This document shows positions 19,364 to 28,539 of a stretch of 64,000 nt of DNA, in pieces. The stretch lies in contig NZ_SODM01000009.1 in assembly GCF_004368785.1 (NCBI RefSeq), positions 1-64,000 of the forward strand, given 5' to 3'. Position numbers and translations under genes: made by a program. Numbering within the stretch: position 1 is the stretch's first letter; the number at the start of each line of letters is the position of its first letter. This DNA is from Flavobacterium sp. 270. Lineage in GTDB: Bacteria; Bacteroidota; Bacteroidia; Flavobacteriales; Flavobacteriaceae. A model generated the notes under the pieces. That model was not told the DNA's origin. It did not search any database and saw nothing but the letters and a program-made list of their open reading frames with translations.

Positions 19364-19467
19364 TTGTCATTTCGACGAAAGGAGAAATCACACTAGAAAC
19401 TCCATATAGTATCATGTCAATCTTTATAGATATACGAGTGTGATTTCTCCTTTCGTCGAAATGACAA
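19364..19467. repeat. Long perfect inverted repeat (31-bp arms), dispersed intergenic element
   Basis: TTGTCATTTCGACGAAAGGA... at 19364-19394 is the exact reverse complement of 19437-19467; the 42-base loop is AT-rich. The GTCATTTCGACGAAAGGAGAAATC core is a known style of dispersed hairpin in Bacteroidota. Just upstream (about 19299-19323) is TTAGTCATTGCGAGGAACAG, which looks like a fragment of a second such family. Confidence 0.9.
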
Positions 19468-19524
19468 AAAAAGCGAGAATCACCTAAATCTGCCAAATCT
19501 GCGAGAAACAAAAAAACTTAACGT

Positions 19525-21291
19525 TTAGTGTCTTTGTGGCAAAACATCATCAAAAATCAAATCCAAACCGCCAGAAATCAAATGCGCGATTTCAGGACGT
19601 TTAGACTTCAATACATCCAAATGATTTAAAACTTCCTGCAATAATTGAGTTTCATTAGAATCTTTCAGAAGTTCTGCAATTTCTACAGAAAGCAACCAAT
19701 CATTAGAATGCTTTTCTTTTAGTTTTTCAAAAACATTTTTAAGTTCAGTTTTAGAGTCTTTATTTTCTCTAATTAAACGAACAGTTTGGTAAAGAACTTC
19801 CAAATCATCACGTTCATCAGAATGTTTTGCTTTTATAGTGGTCGTTTTCGGTACATTATTAATCAAATCAAAACTGTTTACATCAGCTGGACCAGAAAAT
19901 GCCGAAACGACTTTTTTACCAATGGCCATATCGTAATTTCCCCATTCGGGTTTAAACAAAATTTCGTCGCCATGCATAACGGTACAATTTCTAAAACTAA
20001 TTAGAATAATTTCTCCGTGAAGATTTCTGGAACCCGTAATAATTTCACCTTCAACAATAATATTACCTTCAAATTCCAATTTTACAGTTTCATTTTCAAC
20101 AATACTATAAGCCTGCAAATCCATCGGACTCATATCTTCAATCGCAAGATTAAAACCTTTCAATTTCCCAATCGGACTTCCAAAACCGTCAGGATGTGTT
20201 AAAGTTCCGTGACCAACCAATTCTTTTTCTCGGTACGATAATGCCGTTTTTCCAGTTGCCTGAATATAAACTGGTTTGCCTTCTTCTTCAATCACTTTCG
20301 TGAAAACTCCAGAAATCTGCAGACCCGTACTCAATTCAATAGTTCCTAAAGCATTGGACTGAATTAATTTTTTAATTCCGGAAATTCCGCCAGTTCGCAA
20401 CGCCATTTTATTAGCAAATTCTTCTAAGATCAAACTTAAATGAGAAAAAGTAGGCGTAACATAAAGTTGAGGTTGTAATTGCGTAATATCAAAATTTTGG
20501 TTTGCTGCCGAAATATCATAAGGGATTTTCTTCACATTATCCGTCATACACCACGCACTTTCTCCAATTGAAGAAAGTAATCCAGCACCGTAAATTTTAG
20601 GATTTTCAACCGTTCCAATCAAACCGTATTCAACTGTCCACCAATGTAGGTTTCTAATTTGGGCCATTTCAGACAATTCGCCCATATTGTTTTGTAAATC
20701 AGCAACAGCTTTTTCGGCTTCATCAATTTTTTCCTGAGGCGTATCTTCGGCTTCTTTCAAAATAGAAAGCAGTCGAATCGCTTCGTACATCTGATAATCT
20801 TTATGAGAAGAAATCGCTTTACAGCCAATTTCGCCAAAACGACGCAGATATTCAGCATATTCAGGATTAGCTATAATAGGAGCGTGGCCGGCACCTTCGT
20901 GAATAATATCCGGAGCGGGTGTATATTCGATATGTTCTAACTGACGAATATCAGAAGCAATAACCAGAACATTATAAGCCTGAAATTCCATAAAAGCATT
21001 GGGCGGAATAAACCCGTCAACTGCAACCGCAGCCCAGCCAATTTCGGTCAGGATTCGGTTCATGCCGTACATACTTGGAATCGAGTTAACTTCAATTCCG
21101 GTTTTTTTCAATCCATCCAAATACGAATGATGCGCTACTTTAGATAAATAATCAACATTTTTACGCATTACATAGCGCCAAACCGCTTGATTTATTGGCG
21201 TATAATCGCTGTAATCCTGAGGTTTGATAAATTGCTTTAAATGCTTCGGAAGTCTTTCTAATAACGGATTAGTTTCAATATTTGGATTCAT
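19525..21291 (-). CDS. phhA: Aromatic amino acid hydroxylase (phenylalanine 4-monooxygenase type) with C-terminal extension
   Basis: 588 residues. The catalytic iron site is clear: PDIIHEGAGHAP supplies His131 and His136, and WTVEYGLIG supplies Glu221, equal to the 2-His-1-Glu facial triad of pterin-dependent hydroxylases. The family converts Phe to Tyr with tetrahydrobiopterin and oxygen. Bacterial PhhA is normally about 260-300 residues. Here about 250 further residues follow (VELEFEGNIIVEGEIITG-type strands, ending in a helical region), a longer form seen in Bacteroidota whose extra part I cannot assign. The substrate could be Phe or Trp. It is monocistronic, with a divergent effector cluster on its upstream side. 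Confidence 0.9.
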   Translation of the reverse strand: MNPNIETNPLLERLPKHLKQFIKPQDYSDYTPINQAVWRYVMRKNVDYLSKVAHHSYLDGLKKTGIEVNSIPSMYGMNRILTEIGWAAVAVDGFIPPNAFMEFQAYNVLVIASDIRQLEHIEYTPAPDIIHEGAGHAPIIANPEYAEYLRRFGEIGCKAISSHKDYQMYEAIRLLSILKEAEDTPQEKIDEAEKAVADLQNNMGELSEMAQIRNLHWWTVEYGLIGTVENPKIYGAGLLSSIGESAWCMTDNVKKIPYDISAANQNFDITQLQPQLYVTPTFSHLSLILEEFANKMALRTGGISGIKKLIQSNALGTIELSTGLQISGVFTKVIEEEGKPVYIQATGKTALSYREKELVGHGTLTHPDGFGSPIGKLKGFNLAIEDMSPMDLQAYSIVENETVKLEFEGNIIVEGEIITGSRNLHGEIILISFRNCTVMHGDEILFKPEWGNYDMAIGKKVVSAFSGPADVNSFDLINNVPKTTTIKAKHSDERDDLEVLYQTVRLIRENKDSKTELKNVFEKLKEKHSNDWLLSVEIAELLKDSNETQLLQEVLNHLDVLKSKRPEIAHLISGGLDLIFDDVLPQRH

Positions 21292-21434
21292 TTCGAAAAC
21301 GTTGTAGATTAAAATGTAAAATTACGAATTTACAAGTCGATTTTTCATCAAACATCACAAAATTTTTATTCTAAAGTATCTTTTATTGCGTTATCTGTGA
21401 TTTTTTATGCAATCATTATATAATTCTGCGGATA

Positions 21435-21442
21435 TAATTTTG
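21435..21442 (+). promoter_or_regulatory. Possible -7 box (TAATTTTG) for the DUF4280 gene cluster
   Basis: Exact TAnnTTTG match 85 bases upstream of the ATG at 21527. No -33 TTG is seen. Confidence 0.35.
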
Positions 21443-21526
21443 TAGGAAAATATATCAATTATTTGTTTAAAAGTACTATATTAGCTAAATACATAGGATT
21501 TGTTATACAAATTAATACTTTTTATT

Positions 21527-22018
21527 ATGGCAAAAAAACACGTAGTAGTACAAGGTGCAACCCTTAAATGTCAGTTTAGTGTAGCACCACAAACAGATAT
21601 TTTAAAAGTCTTGACCCAAAAAAAACATTTTGCAAATGATCACGAAAGCGAAAGTAAACTCATTGCAACTAGTAAAGAAATTGGTCAGACATTAGAGAAG
21701 AATACTTTTGGGAAATGTAAAAAACAACCATCAGGAAATGATTATTTGCCATGTGTGGTACAAATTACAAAGTGGAGTAATTTTTATGAAAAAGTCACTT
21801 TATCTAATAATGGCAAAATATTGCTTGAAGATAGTAAAGCAACGTGTCCAATGGGAACAACAGATTGCATCAGTATTACAAAAAATGGACAAAAAGCAGA
21901 ATTAACTAAAACTCATTTTATGAAAGCCAATCCAATGATAAGTAATATTATTAATCCATTAGTGGATATATCTGAATTTAAAAACGAGTTAAACGGAGTA
22001 CCTGAAGTTGAAAAATAA
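21527..22018 (+). CDS. DUF4280 (PAAR-like) protein
   Basis: 163 residues from the ATG at 21527 (MAKKHVVVQGATLKC); an upstream in-frame ATG at 21500 would add a non-conserved hydrophobic leader. The start GATLKC, the FGKCKKQPSG motif and the later CPMGTTDCISITKNGQ are the conserved Cys- and Gly-bearing patches of DUF4280, a PAAR-like family. PAAR-type proteins cap the tip of contractile injection systems and carry effectors. It is immediately followed (6-base gap) by a Tle1-like lipase and then by a lipoprotein, a chain that suggests cargo loading. No VgrG, Hcp or sheath gene is in the window. Confidence 0.85.
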   Translation: MAKKHVVVQGATLKCQFSVAPQTDILKVLTQKKHFANDHESESKLIATSKEIGQTLEKNTFGKCKKQPSGNDYLPCVVQITKWSNFYEKVTLSNNGKILLEDSKATCPMGTTDCISITKNGQKAELTKTHFMKANPMISNIINPLVDISEFKNELNGVPEVEK

Positions 22019-22024
22019 ATAATT

Positions 22025-24100
22025 ATGAGTTTTTATATAAAAGGAGATACAAGACCTGTACTAGGTAAAAATGTTTATACATTAATGTCAACAATTGACC
22101 CCCACGTAAAGAAAAAAATTGAACTTTATATTGATCCAAATGCAAATAATACACCAAAAGTAGATCTCTCAAGAATTGTAAAACAACGTTGGGAATTGCT
22201 AAAAAAAGGGAAGCAAATCTTAGATTTAGGAAATGATGGAGGAGTTACTTTTAACCAGAGCAGTTTAGGAATAGAATATACAATAAAAGTATTTTTTACA
22301 GATGCATTTGGTATATCCAGCAGTACTACACTAGATTTAATTCCTATAGCAGGAAAGCCAAGTATTCAAAATCTTAAATGGCAAGATGAATATTACGAAG
22401 ATTTAAACGGTAGAGCAATTGCGTATCTGGATAATGTGCGTTTATATATTCATACACTCAACATTCCTGTAGGCGATACACTTGAAGTAACTATTTGGGA
22501 AGACGAAGGTCTTGATGGTCATGATAAAAAATCCAGAAATATGGGGACTTGTAAAACAACCCGAGTTGATAGATACGGAAAATCAGAACTGTTTTTTAAT
22601 AATTTAAAATTGTATCAAAAAATACTTAATGATAAGGATTATATTAATGAAGACATGCATGAGTTTTATGCTGAAGTTAAGTACAAAGGCAAAATTGATG
22701 TAATTGAAGATAAAATACAGCTTAAAGTTTTTAACAATTTGGTAAAGAGAGTCGAAAGGCCAAAGAGCAATAGCCCAATGGTTGTTCATATTCCTGACAA
22801 ACTTAAAAAGCCAGAAAATAAAAAAGGTGTAAAAGTGAATATAAATGTATTTTTTGACGGAACATTAAATAACTCCAATAATACAGATGCAAGATTAGTT
22901 TATGAAAAAAAGAAAAAAGGACTCCCATTAACTCCTAAAGAAACAAAAGCTGCAGAAGCGTATAAAAAGAATAAAGAAAATGGCAGTAGTTATGATAATT
23001 ACTACTCAAATATTGCCATTTTACATCAAATGAATATTGCAGATAATAAAAACAAAGAAATAAAAATATACTTAGAAGGCGAAGGAACGGAAGATTATCA
23101 AGTTGATGATACTGATGGTTATGCTTTTGGCAGCGGAAAAACAGGAATTCCCGCAAAAGTGAATAAGGCTTTTGTGAAAATTAAAAATGATATTGAAAAA
23201 CTAACCGAAAAGAAAATTATAACAGAAAAAGAGTTCATAAAAGAAATAGAGTTAACCGTTTTTGGTTTTAGCCGTGGTGCTGCTGCAGCTCGCCATTTTA
23301 TTGCGCTTAAATATAAAATACAGGATAAATACGATATAGAATCGTCTAATTTTTCTGTGAAATTTGCAGGTTTATTCGATACTGTTTCGTCTTATCATGA
23401 TGCGCATAGTTTGGTGACTGGAGCAGTTAACAAAGATTTTGAGAATGATGTCGATGAGTTAAAATTAAAAATGGAAGGCGTTAAGAAGGTCTTTCATCTT
23501 ACAGCTGCAGATGAGTATAGAGAAAACTTTTCCCTCACTACCATAGAACATTCAATTGCAGCAGGAGTTGGTTATGAGTTAGAAATTCCAGGAGCACACA
23601 GTGATGTAGGCGGAGGTTATGGCGAGATAGAAAACGAAACACGGTATTTTAGAGATGAACCCGATTTTAAAAATATCCAAAAAGTTTTACTGGAACAAGG
23701 ATGGTACACACCAGAACAGCTTAATTACCCAATGAAAAGTGAACAAGCCGGAAAACCTTACGGAGGCACTCGCACAGGCATACCAAACAGTTACCAGTAT
23801 ATTGGGCTGGTTATCATGGTAAAAATGGCGGAGAAACACGGTTTAAACTTTGATAAAACGCTGATAGAAGGAAGTAAAGATGCTATTTATAGAGTGCCTG
23901 ATGATTTAGTTTTCGCGAAGGAAAATTTAATAAACTATGCTTTAAAAAATGATGGCGCACATAGTTTAAAAGCTACAATTCGGGAAGAGCATCTAAAACC
24001 GATCCGCAATAAATACCTCCACCGTTCAACCTCAAACGCTTTAGGTAAAGGAGGACGATATAAAGATGGTAAACCTTATAGAAAACCCATAAAAGGTTAA
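22025..24100 (+). CDS. Tle1-like (DUF2235) phospholipase, probable type VI effector
   Basis: 691 residues, no signal peptide. The first 265 residues are beta-rich with two Ig-like segments, likely the loading or delivery part. The catalytic half starts with INVFFDGTLNNSNNT, typical of DUF2235, and has a full triad: nucleophile Ser416 in GFSRG, Asp452 in AGLFDTVSS, and His525 in GAHSDVGGGY. These match Tle1-type T6SS phospholipase effectors, which hydrolyse membrane phospholipids of rivals. It sits 6 bases after the PAAR-like gene and 6 bases before a lipoprotein that could be the immunity partner. The effector role is inferred from family and context. Confidence 0.85.
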   Translation: MSFYIKGDTRPVLGKNVYTLMSTIDPHVKKKIELYIDPNANNTPKVDLSRIVKQRWELLKKGKQILDLGNDGGVTFNQSSLGIEYTIKVFFTDAFGISSSTTLDLIPIAGKPSIQNLKWQDEYYEDLNGRAIAYLDNVRLYIHTLNIPVGDTLEVTIWEDEGLDGHDKKSRNMGTCKTTRVDRYGKSELFFNNLKLYQKILNDKDYINEDMHEFYAEVKYKGKIDVIEDKIQLKVFNNLVKRVERPKSNSPMVVHIPDKLKKPENKKGVKVNINVFFDGTLNNSNNTDARLVYEKKKKGLPLTPKETKAAEAYKKNKENGSSYDNYYSNIAILHQMNIADNKNKEIKIYLEGEGTEDYQVDDTDGYAFGSGKTGIPAKVNKAFVKIKNDIEKLTEKKIITEKEFIKEIELTVFGFSRGAAAARHFIALKYKIQDKYDIESSNFSVKFAGLFDTVSSYHDAHSLVTGAVNKDFENDVDELKLKMEGVKKVFHLTAADEYRENFSLTTIEHSIAAGVGYELEIPGAHSDVGGGYGEIENETRYFRDEPDFKNIQKVLLEQGWYTPEQLNYPMKSEQAGKPYGGTRTGIPNSYQYIGLVIMVKMAEKHGLNFDKTLIEGSKDAIYRVPDDLVFAKENLINYALKNDGAHSLKATIREEHLKPIRNKYLHRSTSNALGKGGRYKDGKPYRKPIKG

Positions 24101-24106
24101 CAGAAT

Positions 24107-25246
24107 ATGAAAAAATACAGAAAAATAATAATGGTAGTGCTCTTAATAATTGTTTTGGGCTGTAAAAAACAAGAAAAAGATATGTTTGTAAAAATAGAAA
24201 AATTTGAATGGAGTTCGGCAGTAAGCGCCGATGAGTGTTATCCTATGAGAGTAATTAATGGCAGTTTTATACTATCAGACAGTACTAGTGTCTGGATACC
24301 AAGCAGAGAAATTCTTAGAGGGACTTGGGGGTTTAGCAACAGTTCTTATGTAGTGGGAGAGGATAATAAAAAAGTACCAGAAAGTATGGAGATAACCTGG
24401 TTCTCTTATACCGAGAATAAATTTTATACGGGAGATTTTGAGTTACCTCAAAAAAAGATCTATGAAATATTTAAGAAAGATTATGGCACCTCTTTTTATC
24501 CTGATGGCGAAGAGTATAAAAAAGCATATAATACTCTCGAAGTTGGAATTGCCCCACTTGGCATGATAACAGTTTGGATGGGAGGTAGTGCGGGTTATAA
24601 AGAAATAGGGACCTATCAAGCACACGAAACTTTTGATGAAGACTGGAACGATTTTAGTAAAAATCTTGACCGCAAAAGTGTTATGAAATCCTACTACAAT
24701 GATTTTTTACCTTTTGTTCAGAAAGAAATAGATGATAATAAAATAAGCAATACATATTTTAAAAATCTTCTTAAGAGATATCATTATACTATTGGCACCA
24801 ATAATCCGGACTTTAAAATTTACGATTTTGATATTCCTTTTCTTAATGGTGAAGTAATAGATAAAAGTAATGCAGGTCTAGAGTTTTTGACAGATATAGT
24901 ATATGGCAAAGGTATCCCAAAGACAATGGCAATTTTTATTAAAGACCGATTCAACAGAAAATTAGAAGTTAGAATCTGGGTTGATTTGTTGGATGGTAAA
25001 ACGGTTGATGAAAATGATCATCTAAAAGATCCAATGGAAGAACGTGTTTTTAATAATCAATTGATGAATCGTTTCGAATCATTTTTTGAGAAAAATAAAA
25101 ATGTCGAGCTGTATATAAAATTTGATAAAGAAATTAAAAAAAGTAATATTAATAAACCCGTTTATTGTGGTAAAGTTTGTTTGAAGTCACCAACAAATGA
25201 ACTTAAAATTCCAAACTCAAAAGTTGAGGTTTATGATGCGCAATAA
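24107..25246 (+). CDS. DUF2931 family lipoprotein (candidate immunity protein)
   Basis: 379 residues. The signal peptide ends in a lipobox (LLIIVLGCKKQ, Cys21), so the protein is lipid-anchored. It matches DUF2931 by the opening KIEKFEWSSAVSADECYPM and the IRGTWGFSNSS / ITWFSYTENKFYTGDFELP region. It follows the Tle1-like lipase by 6 bases on the same strand. Periplasmic or membrane-bound lipoproteins downstream of Tle lipases are usually their immunity proteins, protecting the producer from its own lipase. That assignment is a context inference; no interaction can be seen in the sequence. Confidence 0.8.
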   Translation: MKKYRKIIMVVLLIIVLGCKKQEKDMFVKIEKFEWSSAVSADECYPMRVINGSFILSDSTSVWIPSREILRGTWGFSNSSYVVGEDNKKVPESMEITWFSYTENKFYTGDFELPQKKIYEIFKKDYGTSFYPDGEEYKKAYNTLEVGIAPLGMITVWMGGSAGYKEIGTYQAHETFDEDWNDFSKNLDRKSVMKSYYNDFLPFVQKEIDDNKISNTYFKNLLKRYHYTIGTNNPDFKIYDFDIPFLNGEVIDKSNAGLEFLTDIVYGKGIPKTMAIFIKDRFNRKLEVRIWVDLLDGKTVDENDHLKDPMEERVFNNQLMNRFESFFEKNKNVELYIKFDKEIKKSNINKPVYCGKVCLKSPTNELKIPNSKVEVYDAQ

Positions 25247-25308
25247 ATTAACTTATTAAGTGCTAATTCTCGATGCTAATAAATCGAGAATTAGTTATCA
25301 TAAGATTA

Positions 25309-25689
25309 TTACTTTTCAGCATTCCTAAAATATTCAATTTTATGGCTGAACATAAACGCCATATTTGTAGCACGCATTTTCGCCTCTTCAGTAATTGGCC
25401 CGACAAATTGAGCATCTATTGTAGTATTAAAAATACTTATCCAACGGTCAAAATGAGTTTGATCTACCGGTAATTGTTTGTGTGGCGGAAAAGGTGTTCC
25501 TGAGTAAGCACGAACATCGAATAAAATAGTCTGCCAGAAATTGTACATTTTTTGCAAATGCGGTTCCCAGCGGTCTTGTAATTTATCATTAAAAATAGGA
25601 CCAATAAGATCGTCTTTTCTAACATTACCATAAAAACTGTTGACCATTTGTTTTATATCTTCTATAGTTGAAATATCGTGAAGTTCCAT
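25309..25689 (-). CDS. Group III truncated hemoglobin
   Basis: 126 residues from the ATG at 25689 (MELHDISTIEDIKQMV). A longer frame to 25842 exists, but the extra 51 residues are Lys-rich and not globin-like, and a TACTTTTG -7 box sits at 25716-25723, just upstream of the chosen start. The chain shows the helical pattern of 2-on-2 globins (MVNSFYGNVRKDDLIGPIFND, then WEPHLQKMYNFWQTILF) and the PFPPHKQLPVDQTHFDRWISIF block, whose His is the likely proximal haem ligand. Group III globins bind oxygen or NO; the role here is unknown. It converges on the effector cluster. Confidence 0.9.
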   Translation of the reverse strand: MELHDISTIEDIKQMVNSFYGNVRKDDLIGPIFNDKLQDRWEPHLQKMYNFWQTILFDVRAYSGTPFPPHKQLPVDQTHFDRWISIFNTTIDAQFVGPITEEAKMRATNMAFMFSHKIEYFRNAEK

Positions 25690-26074
25690 TCTCGTTTGTA
25701 TTTTTAAATCCTTTACAAAAGTACGATATAACTCGTCTGCTGTTTTCTGATATTTATCATTTAATGATTTTTTCTGATCTTTTTTTGTTTGTATATAAGG
25801 TGCTAAAGGATGTTTTTGAAAGCAATTTGAATACCTCGTCAAGTAGTATGTTTTTTTGAGTTTTGTAAGGGTTGTGTTTTTTATTTATTTTATTGATAAT
25901 CAATATTTTGTATTTTGTTATGATAAGCTTTTGTAAGGTTTTAAAGCAATTTTGATGTGTATTTGTAAGGTTAATAAAATGTTATATAATTAATATTTAA
26001 CATAAATTTGATTGTTATTAATAAAATTAATCTTAAAAACAAAGAAAAATTAAATTATCAAAAACTTAAAAACT
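25690..26074. promoter_or_regulatory. Divergent control region between the globin and GH30 genes
   Basis: Plus-strand TAAATTTG at 26003-26010 is an exact TAnnTTTG box, with TTA 18 bases upstream, 65 bases before the GH30 ATG. Minus-strand TACTTTTG at 25716-25723 precedes the globin start. Between them, (T/A)TTTGTAAGG occurs three times in the same orientation: 25861-25870, 25929-25938 and 25961-25970, a candidate operator array. The rest is featureless AT-rich DNA. Confidence 0.5.
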
Positions 26075-28477
26075 ATGCACAAAATTACCCCAAAAACCAC
26101 AAAAAGAATAAAATTAATCATAATGATGCAAATCATTATGCTGACTTTATTTATTACTAAAACAAATGCGCAAACTGTTACACCTTGGATAACATCAAGC
26201 GATCAGAGCAAACTATTGCAGCAACAATCTACTGTAAGTTTTGGTACAAATTCAGGAACCAATCCGTCAACTGTAACAGTTAATCCATCAACTACTTATC
26301 AAACAATGGATGGTTTTGGTTACACACTTACCGAAGGAAGCTGCGAAGTCATATCAGGAATGGCAGCTACACAGCAAAATCAATTATTAAATGATTTATA
26401 CAATCCGACAACAGGATTAAATGCCAATGTTGTTCGTATTAGTATTGGTGCTTCAGATTTAAGCAGTTCTTCTTATAGTTACAACGAAACTTCCGGGGAT
26501 ACTAATATGAATAATTTTAGCCTTAACGGGCCGGACTTAACGTATTTAATTCCGATTATCAAAAAGATAAAACTAATTAATCCTAACATCAAAATATTGG
26601 CAACACCTTGGTCGCCACCGCGTTGGATGAAAACTAATAATTCTTGGTTTGGCGGTTCTTTGCAGACACAATATTATGCTGCGTATGCCAAATATTTTGT
26701 AAAATATTTTGATGCAATGGCTGCGCAGGGTATTTCAATTTGGGGAATCACGCCGCAAAACGAACCCGAAAATCCAAATAATGAGCCAAGTATGCTAATG
26801 AATTCTACAGAGCAAAAGAATTTCATTAATCAACAACTTGGTCCACAAATGGCAGCAGCAGGTTACGGAGGAATAAAAATCATTGCTTTTGATCATAATT
26901 GTGATAATCCTGATTATCCAATTGATGTTCTTAACAATAGTTCTTATGTAGATGGCGCTGCATTTCACTTGTATTTAGGAAATATTTCGAATATGTCAGT
27001 AGTAAAAACGGCAACCAATAAAAACGTCTATTTTACAGAACAATATACAGGTTCAGGCGGTAGTTTTGGCGGCGATTTTGGCTGGCACATGCAAAATGTT
27101 GTTATCGGAAGTACCAACAATTGGGCTAAAACAGTTCTAGAATGGAATGCTGCAAACAATTCTAGTATTGGGCCGCATACACCAGGTGGCTGTAACACTT
27201 GTTTAGGAGCCGTAACAGTTACCAGTAGTACAAGTTATACTAAAAATGTAGCGTATTATATTATAGGGCAAATTTCGAAATTTGTAAAACCAGGCGCACA
27301 AAGAATTGGTTCTTCAAGCACAAGCGGCAGTATTCTTTCTGTTGGATTTAAAAATCCTGACGGATCAATTGCTCTTTTGGTTTATAACACAAGCGGATCA
27401 TCAAATACAATTAAGATTGTTTCAGGATCATCAGCTTTTAATTATGCCGTTCCTGCAAATGCTGCGGTAACTTTCAATTGGACAACAAGTGCTCCGGTAG
27501 CCGTTACAGGAGTTACTATGAGTCCGACTTCTGCATCAATTGCAGCTGGATCAAGCACACAGTTAACAGCAACAGTTGCTCCGAGTAATGCCACAAATAA
27601 AAATGTAAACTGGAGTAGCAGCAACACAGCCGTTGCAACAGTAAACGGTTCTGGATTGGTTACAGGAATTGCTGCAGGAACAGCCGTAATTACGGTAACA
27701 ACTGCAGACGGAAACAAAACCGCAACAAGTACTATTACGGTTACAGGATCAGCAGCAACTTTTCCGGGATATTATAATATAATTTCAAGAAACAGTAATA
27801 AAGGTTTAGATGTTGCCGATAATTCTACGACAAGCGGAGGAAGAATTCAGCAATATGATATTACAAACGGAGGCGGAAGCAATCAGCGTTGGAAGTTTGT
27901 TTCTGCCGGAAGCGGTAATTTTTATATCGTAGTAAAATCGACTCAAATGTATCTGGCGACAGAAAATAACGGTACTGGAGATGGTGTAAAAGTGGTGCAG
28001 CGAACAGCTGGAACTTCAAACGAATTTAAATGGACGGTTACAAGTCTTGGCGGAGGTTATTATAAAATTATAAATGTAAACAGCGGAAAATCACTTGATG
28101 TTGAGAATGTTTCTACAGTAAACGGAGCCAATATTCAGGTTTGGGCTTACACAGGAGGATTGAATCAGCAATGGCAGTTGGTGCAGGTTGAAACTTCTGC
28201 AACTGGAAAAAAAGTTGCTGTAAATACAATAGAAACACCACAAGAAGAGAAACTAGTTATTTATTCAAGTGATAATACGATTAAAGTAAATAGTAATTAT
28301 TCGACTTATGCTCAGGCAGAATTATATTCATTATCAGGTCAGGTTTTGGCTAAAAAAGAATTTGATTTTTCGAATAATCAAACCAATGAAATTGATATTT
28401 CTGCATTGGCGAAAGGAATTTATATCGTAAAAGTTATCGATGAAAAAGGAGTTCACACACAAAAAATTATAAAATAA
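26075..28477 (+). CDS. Secreted GH30 glycosidase with Big2, ricin-type and T9SS sorting domains
   Basis: 800 residues. Signal peptide to about residue 33 (ITKTNAQ). A GH30 catalytic domain (about 55-480) opens with TMDGFGYTLTEGSCEVI; Glu230 in ITPQNEPEN is the likely acid/base and Glu322 in VYFTEQYTG the nucleophile. A Big2 Ig-like domain (about 485-565), a ricin-type beta-trefoil lectin module (about 570-705) and a C-terminal type IX secretion sorting domain (about 725-800, ending KGIYIVKVIDEKGVHTQKIIK) follow. GH30 enzymes include glucosylceramidases, beta-1,6-glucanases and xylanases; the exact substrate is not determined. Secretion through T9SS and anchoring or release at the cell surface are expected. 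Confidence 0.93.
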   Translation: MHKITPKTTKRIKLIIMMQIIMLTLFITKTNAQTVTPWITSSDQSKLLQQQSTVSFGTNSGTNPSTVTVNPSTTYQTMDGFGYTLTEGSCEVISGMAATQQNQLLNDLYNPTTGLNANVVRISIGASDLSSSSYSYNETSGDTNMNNFSLNGPDLTYLIPIIKKIKLINPNIKILATPWSPPRWMKTNNSWFGGSLQTQYYAAYAKYFVKYFDAMAAQGISIWGITPQNEPENPNNEPSMLMNSTEQKNFINQQLGPQMAAAGYGGIKIIAFDHNCDNPDYPIDVLNNSSYVDGAAFHLYLGNISNMSVVKTATNKNVYFTEQYTGSGGSFGGDFGWHMQNVVIGSTNNWAKTVLEWNAANNSSIGPHTPGGCNTCLGAVTVTSSTSYTKNVAYYIIGQISKFVKPGAQRIGSSSTSGSILSVGFKNPDGSIALLVYNTSGSSNTIKIVSGSSAFNYAVPANAAVTFNWTTSAPVAVTGVTMSPTSASIAAGSSTQLTATVAPSNATNKNVNWSSSNTAVATVNGSGLVTGIAAGTAVITVTTADGNKTATSTITVTGSAATFPGYYNIISRNSNKGLDVADNSTTSGGRIQQYDITNGGGSNQRWKFVSAGSGNFYIVVKSTQMYLATENNGTGDGVKVVQRTAGTSNEFKWTVTSLGGGYYKIINVNSGKSLDVENVSTVNGANIQVWAYTGGLNQQWQLVQVETSATGKKVAVNTIETPQEEKLVIYSSDNTIKVNSNYSTYAQAELYSLSGQVLAKKEFDFSNNQTNEIDISALAKGIYIVKVIDEKGVHTQKIIK

Positions 28478-28505
28478 TTAATTTGTAATTCACGTTGGTT
28501 TTAAA

Positions 28506-28536
28506 AGCTGTCTGAGATTTTTCAGACAGCTTTTTT
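28506..28536 (+). terminator. Intrinsic terminator after the GH30 gene
   Basis: Perfect 10-bp stem AGCTGTCTGA (28506-28515) / TCAGACAGCT (28522-28531) followed by a T-run. Confidence 0.85.
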
Positions 28537-28539
28537 GTT

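Noticed and set aside
21527-25246. Effector cluster considered as prophage
   Set aside because: No integrase, capsid, tail or lysis genes, and no attachment-site repeats were seen around it.
25690-25842. N-terminal extension of the truncated globin
   Set aside because: Lys-rich, not globin-like, and a -7 box lies between it and the chosen start.
27442-27717. Minus-strand frame inside the GH30 Big2 domain
   Set aside because: Val/Ala-rich shadow of the repeat-like Ig domain; no start context or homologue pattern.
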